Both the position numbers and the translations under genes were made by a program. The notes below the pieces were generated by a model, which saw only the letters and a program-made list of their open reading frames with translations, was not told the DNA's origin and did not search any database. A DNA stretch of 64,000 nucleotides from Phycisphaerae bacterium (GTDB lineage Bacteria > Planctomycetota > Phycisphaerae > UBA1845). Each line of letters begins with the position of its first letter. The first letter of the stretch is position 1. This document shows, one piece after another, positions 12,858 through 19,834 of this stretch. The stretch is from NCBI GenBank assembly GCA_024102815.1, contig JAGFJJ010000048.1, forward strand, positions 124,001-188,000, given 5' to 3'.

Positions 12858-14165
12858 TCAGTTTCCGCCCCTGCGGATTTCCTCCCCGAGTTCCCTCACG
12901 AGACGTGCCAGGTCGACGTCTTCGGCCAGGCGCCGCCCCATCTGCCGCGTGGCGTGCAGAACGGTCGTGTGGTCCCGCCCCCCGAAGTAACCGCCGATCT
13001 GCTCCAGGCTGTCGTGTGTGAACTGCCGGGCAAGGTACATGCAGAGGTGTCGCGGCAGCGTGACCGATTTCGCGCGGTTTTTGCCTTGTAGGGCCGAAAC
13101 CTTCAATTTGAAGCGCCGGGCGACGACTTCCATGATGCGTTGCGTCTGCACGATCATCATGGGTTCAGGGCCGAGCGCCGAGCGGGCCAACTCGATGGTG
13201 ACCTTCCCGCCGTCCAGTTGGCTCAGTGCGTCGAGACGCAGCAGGGCGCCCTCCAGTTCGCGGATGTTGTTCTCGAAACGCAGGGCGATGTACTCCAGAA
13301 CCTCGTCCGGAACGGGGACACATCGTAACTTCGATTTGCGCCGCAGAATCGCCAGCCGCGTCTCGAGGCACGGCCGGTCGATCAGGGCCACCAGCCCCGA
13401 ATTGAAACGGCTCACGAGACGCTCTTCGAGACTCGGGATTTCGGAGGGCGGACAGTCGGCCGACAATATGATCTGCCGCTGCGTCTGATGCAGCGTATTG
13501 AACGTGTGAAAAAACTCCTCCTGGCTTCGCTCACGGGTGCCAAGGAACTGGATGTCATCGATCACCAGCGCGTCGACGTGTCGGAACCGGTGGCGGAAAT
13601 GGTGCAGCGCGCCGACCTCGACGGCCTCGATAAAGTGATTGATGAAGGCCTCGCAGGAAAGATAGGCAAGTTTGAGCGGGTGTTGATCCTTGGAAATACG
13701 GTGACAGATCGCCTGAAGCAGGTGGGTTTTACCTAAACCAGCGGATCCGTGTACAAATAGTGGGTTATAAGAGCGCCCGGGTTGCTCGCTGACCGCCGTC
13801 GCGGCAGCGTGCGCCAGCCGATTCCCAGGGCCAACGATGAAATTCTCGAAGCTGTAGTCAGGGTTGAGGGGCAACTCTTCAAACGCGAACGCCGGCTCCG
13901 CGTGGTTGTCCTCCTGCGGCTCCTCCGCCCAGAAGCGCACGGAAACGAGTCGCCCGGTAACGGTCTGGGCGGCTTCGGAGAACGCCCGGCGGCAGTTACG
14001 CTGAAGGTAGTCGAGTTGGAAGAGATTGCGGGCCTGGATCGAGATCGTCCCACCGACGAGATTTCCATCGTCAAGATCGCTGAACCAGCCTCTGGCGAGG
14101 CCCGGGTGGTTCTCGCGAACCAGGCGCAGGACGTGCTCCAGCGTTTGGCGGGTGGTCGTGGCCAT
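12858..14165 (-). CDS. dnaA: Chromosomal replication initiator DnaA
   Basis: The protein has 435 residues. Domain I is at about 1-80, a short acidic linker at 81-100 and the AAA+ domain from about 105. Walker A is GSAGLGKTH at 140-148 and Walker B is VIDDIQ at 201-206. The C-terminal DNA-binding domain carries the family signature SLEQIGGYFGGRDHTTVLHA, in which RDHTTV reads the DnaA box. The linker is short compared with many bacteria. The gene faces away from the topoisomerase VI B gene, so the 296-nt gap at 14166-14461 must hold both promoters; I found no DnaA boxes there by eye. Confidence 0.97.
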   Translation of the reverse strand: MATTTRQTLEHVLRLVRENHPGLARGWFSDLDDGNLVGGTISIQARNLFQLDYLQRNCRRAFSEAAQTVTGRLVSVRFWAEEPQEDNHAEPAFAFEELPLNPDYSFENFIVGPGNRLAHAAATAVSEQPGRSYNPLFVHGSAGLGKTHLLQAICHRISKDQHPLKLAYLSCEAFINHFIEAVEVGALHHFRHRFRHVDALVIDDIQFLGTRERSQEEFFHTFNTLHQTQRQIILSADCPPSEIPSLEERLVSRFNSGLVALIDRPCLETRLAILRRKSKLRCVPVPDEVLEYIALRFENNIRELEGALLRLDALSQLDGGKVTIELARSALGPEPMMIVQTQRIMEVVARRFKLKVSALQGKNRAKSVTLPRHLCMYLARQFTHDSLEQIGGYFGGRDHTTVLHATRQMGRRLAEDVDLARLVRELGEEIRRGGN

Positions 14166-14461
14166 TGCTTGTCAGAAGACCGGTAGCGCGATCAGACGGG
14201 TGAATCTGTCTACAGCGTGGATCTCGCGCCAGCCTGAGCCGAACAGTCCGTTATCGATCTCGAATCCCGCGTGACGAGCCCGCCATTGTACCGATAACAC
14301 GCTGTATTCGCCAGCAATTACTTGGCTCGGAGCGGGGAAGTGACGGCCTCGGGGAAAGCCCCCACTCACGCGTTTGCTCCCGGGCGGTGGCGAGGATCCG
14401 GCAGGCTCTTACCATGATGGGGATTGCTTTCGAAGCAGGCCTGAGCAGGGAGGTGGCGGCC

Positions 14462-16441
14462 ATGAGCGCAGCGGCGGAGGCAAAGAGCGACGGGCAGATG
14501 GGCCTGGCGTTTCCGGCGACGGAGGCCAGGGAAACGGGGGAGTCAGGGCAAGAGGATGCAGGTATGGCCAAGGCGGGTGAGAGGACTTCGAGAGAATCGG
14601 GGAAGCGGGCGTCCAAGCCGCGCACGGCGGTCACGGCCGAGGGCATGGCCAGGCAGCAGCGGGACATCTCCGTCTCCGAGTTCTTCGCCAAGAACCGCCA
14701 CCTGCTCGGCTTCGACAACAAGCGCAAGGCCCTTCTGACCACGGTCAAGGAGGCGGTGGACAACAGCCTCGACGCGTGCGAGGAGGCCGGAATCCTCCCC
14801 GACCTGGAAATCACGATCCAGCAGACCGATGCCGACCGCTTCCGCGTGCTCGTGCGCGACAACGGCCCGGGCATCGTCAAGCAGCAGATTCCCAACGTCT
14901 TCGGCAAGTTGCTCTACGGCTCGAAGTTTCACCGGCTGAAGATGTCCCGCGGGCAACAGGGCATCGGAATCAGCGCCGCGGGGATGTACGGGCTGATCAC
15001 CACGGGCAAGCCGATCCGGATCATCAGCCGCACATCGTCGCGATCGCCGGCACACATGTACCTCATTGCCATTGACACCAAGAAGAACAAGCCGGACATC
15101 ATCCGCGACGAGACCATCGAGGTGGAATGGGCCCACGGCACGGAAGTCTGCATCGAGCTGGTCGGTTCGTACAACAAAGGCCGGGCAAGCGTCGATGAGT
15201 ACCTGGAACTGACGGCGATCGCCAATCCCCACGCGCGGATCGCCTATCGCCCTCCGGCGGGTGAGGCGGTGGAGTTCCCGCGCGGGACGGAGAACCTCCC
15301 GGCCGAGACCAGGGAGATCAAGCCCCATCCCTACGGCATCGAGCTCGGCACGCTCATGAAGATGCTGAAAGACACGCCGGCCAAGAAGGTCGGCGCGTTC
15401 CTGGCGGACGAGTTCTCGCGCGTGAGTCCGTCGGTCGCCAGGAAGGTCTGCGCCGACGCGGGCATCACCACATCCACATGGGTCAACTCCCTCGAGCCGC
15501 CGGCTATCGAGAAGATCTACAATGCCCTTCAGAATTCGAAGCTGAAGGCACCCTCCACGGACTGCCTGGCGCCGATGGGCGCCGAGGCCATCCTCGCGGG
15601 ACTGCTGCGCGGGGTGAAGGCGGAGTTCTACACGGCCAGCACGCGCCCCCCGTCCGTGTATCGCGGCAATCCGTTTCAGATCGAGGTCGGCCTGGCATAC
15701 GGCGGGGAGTTGGGGCTGGACCGCCACGACATCGAGGACGAGGCTGCGGGCGGGAAAAACGGCGGCAAGAACGGCGACGCCGAAGCAAGCGCCCGCGTGA
15801 TTCGCTTCGCCAACCGCGTTCCCCTGCTCTACCAGCAGGGCTCGTGCTGCATGTTCAAGGCCACGACCGAAACGCGCTGGAACAACTACGGCATCTCGCA
15901 GTCGAGCGGATCGCTGCCGCGTGCGCCGATGGTCATTCTCATCCACGTGGCCAGCGTGTGGGTGCCCTTCGTGTCGGAAAGCAAGGAGGCCGTGGCGGAT
16001 TACGACGAAATCCGCAAGGAGATCAAGCTGGGCATCTCGGAGTGCAGCCGGCGCCTGGCGACGCTGCTGAAACGCAAGCGGAAAAAGGCCGACTACACCC
16101 GGCGGCGCGACGTGTTCACGCGTTATATCGATGAAGTTGTCGAGGCCACGCGGGCGATCGCGGTGATCAACAAGGAGGATTTCCGCAAGTCGCTGCTGGA
16201 GTTGTCGCGGCAGTTCACCGCCCACGCCGACCTGGAGTTCGACGAGCACGGCAAGGTCATCAAGACGGCGCACGAGGGGAACGATCTGGGCTTGCAGGAC
16301 ACGATCGTCGTGGAGCGCGAGGGCTCGCCCGAGGTTTCGGAGGAGCTCTTCGACGCCGGCGAGGGCAACGGCCGGGTCAGGAATTCCGGCAAATCCGCGA
16401 AGAAGAAGCGAGGGCGCGGAAAAGTAAAGAGCCGGTCATAG
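14462..16441 (+). CDS. top6B: DNA topoisomerase VI subunit B
   Basis: This 659-residue protein is the GHKL ATPase subunit of type IIB topoisomerase. The N box EAVDNSLDACEEAG, the G1 box DNGPGI and the G2 box GQQGIGISAAG are all present, and FDNKRKALLTTVKEAVDN is a textbook Top6B opening. The helix-two-turn-helix and transducer regions follow. ATG 14462 is chosen because GGAGG lies 8 nt upstream; an in-frame GTG at 14387 and a later ATG near 14564 are alternatives. Unusual parts are a Ser/Lys-rich N-terminal stretch, a Gly/Asn-rich insertion about two thirds along, and a basic tail ending KKKRGRGKVKSRS. Topoisomerase VI is mainly archaeal and plant and is sporadic in bacteria. The partner Top6A is not in the window. 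Confidence 0.93.
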   Translation: MSAAAEAKSDGQMGLAFPATEARETGESGQEDAGMAKAGERTSRESGKRASKPRTAVTAEGMARQQRDISVSEFFAKNRHLLGFDNKRKALLTTVKEAVDNSLDACEEAGILPDLEITIQQTDADRFRVLVRDNGPGIVKQQIPNVFGKLLYGSKFHRLKMSRGQQGIGISAAGMYGLITTGKPIRIISRTSSRSPAHMYLIAIDTKKNKPDIIRDETIEVEWAHGTEVCIELVGSYNKGRASVDEYLELTAIANPHARIAYRPPAGEAVEFPRGTENLPAETREIKPHPYGIELGTLMKMLKDTPAKKVGAFLADEFSRVSPSVARKVCADAGITTSTWVNSLEPPAIEKIYNALQNSKLKAPSTDCLAPMGAEAILAGLLRGVKAEFYTASTRPPSVYRGNPFQIEVGLAYGGELGLDRHDIEDEAAGGKNGGKNGDAEASARVIRFANRVPLLYQQGSCCMFKATTETRWNNYGISQSSGSLPRAPMVILIHVASVWVPFVSESKEAVADYDEIRKEIKLGISECSRRLATLLKRKRKKADYTRRRDVFTRYIDEVVEATRAIAVINKEDFRKSLLELSRQFTAHADLEFDEHGKVIKTAHEGNDLGLQDTIVVEREGSPEVSEELFDAGEGNGRVRNSGKSAKKKRGRGKVKSRS

Positions 16442-16504
16442 CGCGCGCTCCGCCATTGCGGCGCAAGCCGGAATCCAGAAGCTGCGCAAGTCGGCGTTTC
16501 TTGG

Positions 16505-16524
16505 ACTCCGGCTTTCGCCGGAGT
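16505..16524. terminator. Hairpin between convergent genes, possible bidirectional terminator or REP-like repeat
   Basis: A perfect 8-bp stem with a TTTC loop (arms ACTCCGGC and GCCGGAGT) lies between the topoisomerase gene and the convergent cupredoxin gene. A short related stretch CCGGAATCCAG lies 30 nt earlier. There is no T tract, so it may be a dispersed palindromic repeat rather than a true terminator. Confidence 0.4.
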
Positions 16525-16621
16525 GACGACAACCGGTTCCTGCTGCCCATATGGAACCAACGGCGTTCTTTGTAGCGCCTTTCCGGCGATGGAATGCCGA
16601 CGGGTCGCCATTGCCCAGGCA

Positions 16622-17056
16622 TTAAGCCGGGCGGAAGCGCACGACGGCCGTTCCCGCGACCAGCACCAACAGCGACATCGCGGCCAGGCCCCATTCGGAG
16701 ACAGTCGGAATTGGCTCGGGCTCTCCGACGGTGATCGTCCCGGTCATGCCGACGGCACAGTGCGGCGTACAGAAATAGGGAATGGTCCCGGCAGGCTCGC
16801 CGCCGGGAATTACGTACTGAACCGTGCCGGACGTGAGCGCCATGTCGAACCGGCCGTCCGACGTGCAGGGGGTGCCCGATGTCACCGTGTGAATGCCGCC
16901 GGTGTGTACCCACTGGACGGTGTCGCCCGGCAGCACATCGACGTTCGGAGGGCTGAACGAAAGGCCCGATTGCGTGACGACGTGTGTGGCCGCAGACGCC
17001 GCTCCGGCCACGGCCAGGCTCAGTATCCCTGCGAGCAAGAAATTTCGTATTCTCAT
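16622..17056 (-). CDS. Cupredoxin (plastocyanin-like) with IPTL-CTERM sorting tail
   Basis: This 144-residue protein is exported. Residues 1-22 are a signal peptide ending ASA-A. The domain binds one type 1 copper: His56 in GGIHTV, then Cys96, His99 and Met104 in YFCTPHCAVGM, which gives all four ligands. After it comes IPTVSEWG at 116-123, a hydrophobic helix and a short basic end, the layout of IPTL-CTERM signals. The mature electron carrier is therefore probably held at the cell surface or outer membrane. A GGAGGAGG precedes the ATG. No obvious redox partner is adjacent. Confidence 0.9.
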   Translation of the reverse strand: MRIRNFLLAGILSLAVAGAASAATHVVTQSGLSFSPPNVDVLPGDTVQWVHTGGIHTVTSGTPCTSDGRFDMALTSGTVQYVIPGGEPAGTIPYFCTPHCAVGMTGTITVGEPEPIPTVSEWGLAAMSLLVLVAGTAVVRFRPA

Positions 17057-17312
17057 CCCGTTTCCTCCTCCGTAAATCTCGACATGCGCGGTGCTTCGCC
17101 GACCCCAGCCCGTGGATGGGAAAAACTCGAGACGCCGCTGTAACTGGAGATGTCCCGGCCGCCCGGTGTGATTGCAGGCTTTTTCAGAAAATTTCCGTGC
17201 CTGGCGAAATCGAGCCGTTGACGGGCGGAACTCGAACCGGGGGAGATGAGAATCGGCGTTTCACGGCCCAATCAGCCGGTTTGGCTGAATAGGTGGAGAG
17301 AAGACGGGGGAT

Positions 17313-17318
17313 TATAAT
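17313..17318 (+). promoter_or_regulatory. Candidate -10 element for the MNT/HEPN operon
   Basis: A perfect TATAAT lies 155 nt before the MNT start in an otherwise GC-rich gap. No matching -35 hexamer is visible at 16-18 nt, so this is only a candidate. Confidence 0.3.
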
Positions 17319-17341
17319 GGGGGGCGAGGAAAGGCCTTGCG

Positions 17342-17433
17342 ACGATGGGTGGCATGAGGGTGGCATGGCCACGCCTCGTGGCCATGAACGATGAACGATT
17401 GGTACAACATGCCCACGAAGCGTGGGCATGGCA
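17342..17433. repeat. Dispersed palindromic repeat, two hairpins
   Basis: Two perfect 10-bp stems with 3-nt loops lie in tandem: CATGGCCACG with CGTGGCCATG (17364-17386), and CATGCCCACG with CGTGGGCATG (17408-17430). The second stem and the flanking GTGGGCATGGCAC recur near 48420-48445 and 49651-49667, and the GGTGGCATGG type recurs near 46905. The element sits just upstream of the MNT gene and is the copy outside the nuo cluster. Confidence 0.8.
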
Positions 17434-17473
17434 CTCGCGCGGAAACGGAGCTGGGTCAACGGAGAGGCGTGAC

Positions 17474-17794
17474 ATGGTCGCAATGAACCAGATCATCGAG
17501 CTTTCCGAGCGGATCGGGCGGAAGTACGACCCTGAGCGGATCGTGCTGTTCGGATCTCACGTTTACGGATCGCCGCGGGAGGATTCGGACGTGGATCTGT
17601 TGGTTGTGATGCGATTTGAGGGCAGTGCCTTCCGGAAATCGCTGGAGATACTCAATTGGCTGGATCCACCGTTTTACGTTGATGTGCTGGTGCGAGACCC
17701 GGCCGATACACAAAGGCGTTATCGAGATGGCGACCCGCTGATTCGCGAGGCGCTGGACCGAGGGCGGGTGCTGCATGAACGAGATTGTTCGTGA
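17474..17794 (+). CDS. MNT-type minimal nucleotidyltransferase (antitoxin-like)
   Basis: This 106-residue protein has the nucleotidyltransferase core GSHVYGSPREDSDVDLLV, with the Gly-Ser pair at 27-28 and metal-binding Asp39 and Asp41. The ATG at 17474 follows GGAGAGG by 6 nt; an open frame extending upstream through the repeat is not coding. It overlaps the following HEPN gene by 20 nt, the usual form of MNT/HEPN toxin-antitoxin pairs. In characterised pairs the MNT protein neutralises the HEPN toxin by adding AMP residues. Such pairs also occur as stable genes of unknown role, so toxicity is not certain here. Confidence 0.85.
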   Translation: MVAMNQIIELSERIGRKYDPERIVLFGSHVYGSPREDSDVDLLVVMRFEGSAFRKSLEILNWLDPPFYVDVLVRDPADTQRRYRDGDPLIREALDRGRVLHERDCS

Positions 17795-18161
17795 GTGGAT
17801 TTCCAAGGCGCAGGGTGACTACGAAACCGCCCTGCGGGAGCCCCGCGCCGCGCCGCCCAACTACGACGCGGCGTGTTTTCACGCGCAACAGTGCATTGAG
17901 AAGTTGATGAAAGGCATGCTCCAGAGCGGCGGGATCGTCCCGCCACGAACGCACAATCTCCTGGAACTGAATGAACGACTGAAGGAGATACTGCCTGAAT
18001 GGGCTTGCGAAGTGGGCGATCTTCGGTTCCTGACTCGGGCGGCGACATCGTTTCGCTACCCCGGGGAATCCGCTTCGCGGGAAGATGCGCTTGAGGCCAT
18101 TGCCGCCTGTGAGCGCATGCGCGACCAACTGCTGCGGGCGCTACCGGGCGAAGAACCATGA
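17775..18161 (+). CDS. HEPN-domain protein (toxin-like partner of MNT)
   Basis: This 128-residue all-helical protein has the family features ACFHAQQCIEKLMKGML, PPRTHNLLEL and the late RYPGE. It overlaps MNT by 20 nt upstream, and its stop overlaps the next ATG as ATGA. Active HEPN RNases use an R-x4-6-H motif. Here only the RTH of the minimal group is seen, so RNase activity is doubtful. The row continues directly into the ribbon membrane protein and AAA genes, which suggests these may be one operon. Confidence 0.85.
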   Translation: MNEIVREWISKAQGDYETALREPRAAPPNYDAACFHAQQCIEKLMKGMLQSGGIVPPRTHNLLELNERLKEILPEWACEVGDLRFLTRAATSFRYPGESASREDALEAIAACERMRDQLLRALPGEEP

Positions 18162-18646
18162 AGCCCTTGGGCCACAAGAGTGAGCTTTCGGAAGCTGACG
18201 AAGGAAGCGTTGTCGACGCGGGCTTGCGCTGCGAGAAATGCAAATACAACCTGACGGGACTGGAGGATAACCGCTGCCCGGAGTGCGGGACGAAATTTGA
18301 AGTGGGCCCAGGAGGTGTATTGCCGACATATCGATCGCGCCCCTTGCCGATCATATTGATGACATTTGCCGCGGTGTGCCAACTCAAGATCGTCGCAGGC
18401 ATGGCCATCCCGGGCGTTATGTTGGTAGTTAAAGGGATCTCTGTGTTTGACTTTGACGGGGACGGAACACCGATGGAGCTCGTCGTCGTCGGTGGCGCTT
18501 TGATCCTTCCATTGGCATTGCTTTCCGGCCTTGCATCGACGGTGGGGATGTTTGCCACTCCGAAGTCATGGCAATTCAAGCCGTTGTTGCTTGTTTCTGT
18601 CCTTGAGGTTGGGATTGGCGTGCTGGGGGTAGTGTCCCGTGGTTGA
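18158..18646 (+). CDS. Small membrane protein with N-terminal LTGL-type Cys-Cys zinc ribbon
   Basis: The protein has 162 residues. Cys25, Cys28, Cys40 and Cys43 form a CEKC...CPEC ribbon around the core YNLTGLEDNR. About three hydrophobic segments follow (roughly 62-88, 108-130 and 137-158). The same ribbon is at the C-terminus of the larger membrane protein at 48463-49512. Rubredoxin-like ribbons of this form are common in planctomycetes, usually on membrane proteins, and their role is unknown to me. The gene overlaps HEPN by 4 nt and is followed almost at once by the AAA ATPase, so its product may be a membrane partner of that ATPase. Confidence 0.75.
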   Translation: MKPLGHKSELSEADEGSVVDAGLRCEKCKYNLTGLEDNRCPECGTKFEVGPGGVLPTYRSRPLPIILMTFAAVCQLKIVAGMAIPGVMLVVKGISVFDFDGDGTPMELVVVGGALILPLALLSGLASTVGMFATPKSWQFKPLLLVSVLEVGIGVLGVVSRG

Positions 18647-18663
18647 GCAGAATCGGTGAGTTG

Positions 18664-19782
18664 ATGCCTGCTTCCTTTTCCACCTTCGAACGTCTCAAGA
18701 GTCGCGGCGTAGCGGCCTATCGCGACGGGGACTTCCGCTCCGCGCGGGCGTACCTGACCGACGCGGCCGAGTGCATGATCGAACTGGCCGAGCAGGCCAA
18801 GTCGCCGGACATGCGCCGCCAGCACGAGGAGATCGCCGCGGAGCTGATCGACCTGGCCAAGGACGCCGAGCGGCTGGCGAAGTCGCCCAAGGAGGCTCGC
18901 GGGCGGCAGCGGATCAAGGAGGAGAACGGCGGGTCGGACGCGTCGGACTGGATCATCCGCGACCGGCCGGACACGGGCTTCGACGACATCGCCGGGCTCG
19001 AGGACGTCAAGCATGAAATCCGGATGAAAATGATCTACCCGTTCCGCCATCCGGAGCTGGCACAGCAGTACGGCATCGGCGTCGGCGGGGGGATTCTGCT
19101 CTACGGCCCGCCCGGCACGGGCAAGACGATGATCGCCAAGGCCATCGCCCACGAGATCGAAGCCACGTTTTTTCTTGTCAGCCCGGCGCAGATGATGAGC
19201 AAGTGGGTGGGCGAGGCCGAACAGAATATCAGGAAGCTGTTCGACGCGGCCAAGGCGGAAAAGGCCAGCGTGATCTTCCTGGACGAGATCGAGGCGCTCG
19301 TTCCCCGGCGGAAGAGCGACAGCTCGACGGTGATGCAGCGCGTGGTGCCGCAGATCCTGCAGGAACTGGAGGGGTTTGATCGTAAGGGCGATCGGGCTCT
19401 ATTATTCGTTGGTGCGACGAATCGGCCCTGGTTGCTGGACGAGGCGATGATGCGCCCGGGCCGAATGGACGCGCGGGTCTACGTCGGTCTGCCGGATGCG
19501 CCGGCGCGGTACAAGCTGCTGGAGATCTATCTGGCCAAGCGGCCGCTGTCCGAGGACGTGGATTTCGGCTTGTTGTGCGATCGGCTCGAAGGCTACAGCG
19601 GAGCGGACATCAAGGCGATTTCGCAGCAGGCGGCGCAGATTCCGTTCATGGCGGCGATCGGCGGAGGCGAGCCGCGACCGATCGCCCTGAAGGACGTGCT
19701 CGATGTGATCGAGCGAACGCCACCGTCGGTCCATCCGGCCGACCTGGTGCGGTTCGAGAAATTTGCCGAGTTGGGGAAGTAG
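18664..19782 (+). CDS. Vps4/katanin-like AAA ATPase with MIT-like N-terminal domain
   Basis: This 372-residue protein has an N-terminal helical hairpin (about 5-75: FERLKSRGVAAYRDGDFRSA, then a second and third helix) that looks like the MIT domain of Vps4 and spastin. A charged linker follows, then one classical AAA module: FDDIAGLEDVK, Walker A GPPGTGKT at 148-155, pore-loop region MMSKWVGEAE, Walker B IFLDEIEA at 204-211, and arginine fingers in MMRPGRMDAR. The family uses ATP to pull on filaments or proteins at membranes. ATG 18664 is preferred over TTG 18643, which overlaps the previous stop. The next gene encodes an SPFH-like protein, a sensible membrane-bound client. Confidence 0.88.
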   Translation: MPASFSTFERLKSRGVAAYRDGDFRSARAYLTDAAECMIELAEQAKSPDMRRQHEEIAAELIDLAKDAERLAKSPKEARGRQRIKEENGGSDASDWIIRDRPDTGFDDIAGLEDVKHEIRMKMIYPFRHPELAQQYGIGVGGGILLYGPPGTGKTMIAKAIAHEIEATFFLVSPAQMMSKWVGEAEQNIRKLFDAAKAEKASVIFLDEIEALVPRRKSDSSTVMQRVVPQILQELEGFDRKGDRALLFVGATNRPWLLDEAMMRPGRMDARVYVGLPDAPARYKLLEIYLAKRPLSEDVDFGLLCDRLEGYSGADIKAISQQAAQIPFMAAIGGGEPRPIALKDVLDVIERTPPSVHPADLVRFEKFAELGK

Positions 19783-19834
19783 CCGCTGTTTTCGACATGC
19801 CAAGGCGGGGTGATTCCGCATAGCGAGGTGCAAC

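Noticed and set aside
17342..17433. CRISPR array
   Set aside because: The two hairpins are different units without regular spacers, and no cas gene lies nearby.
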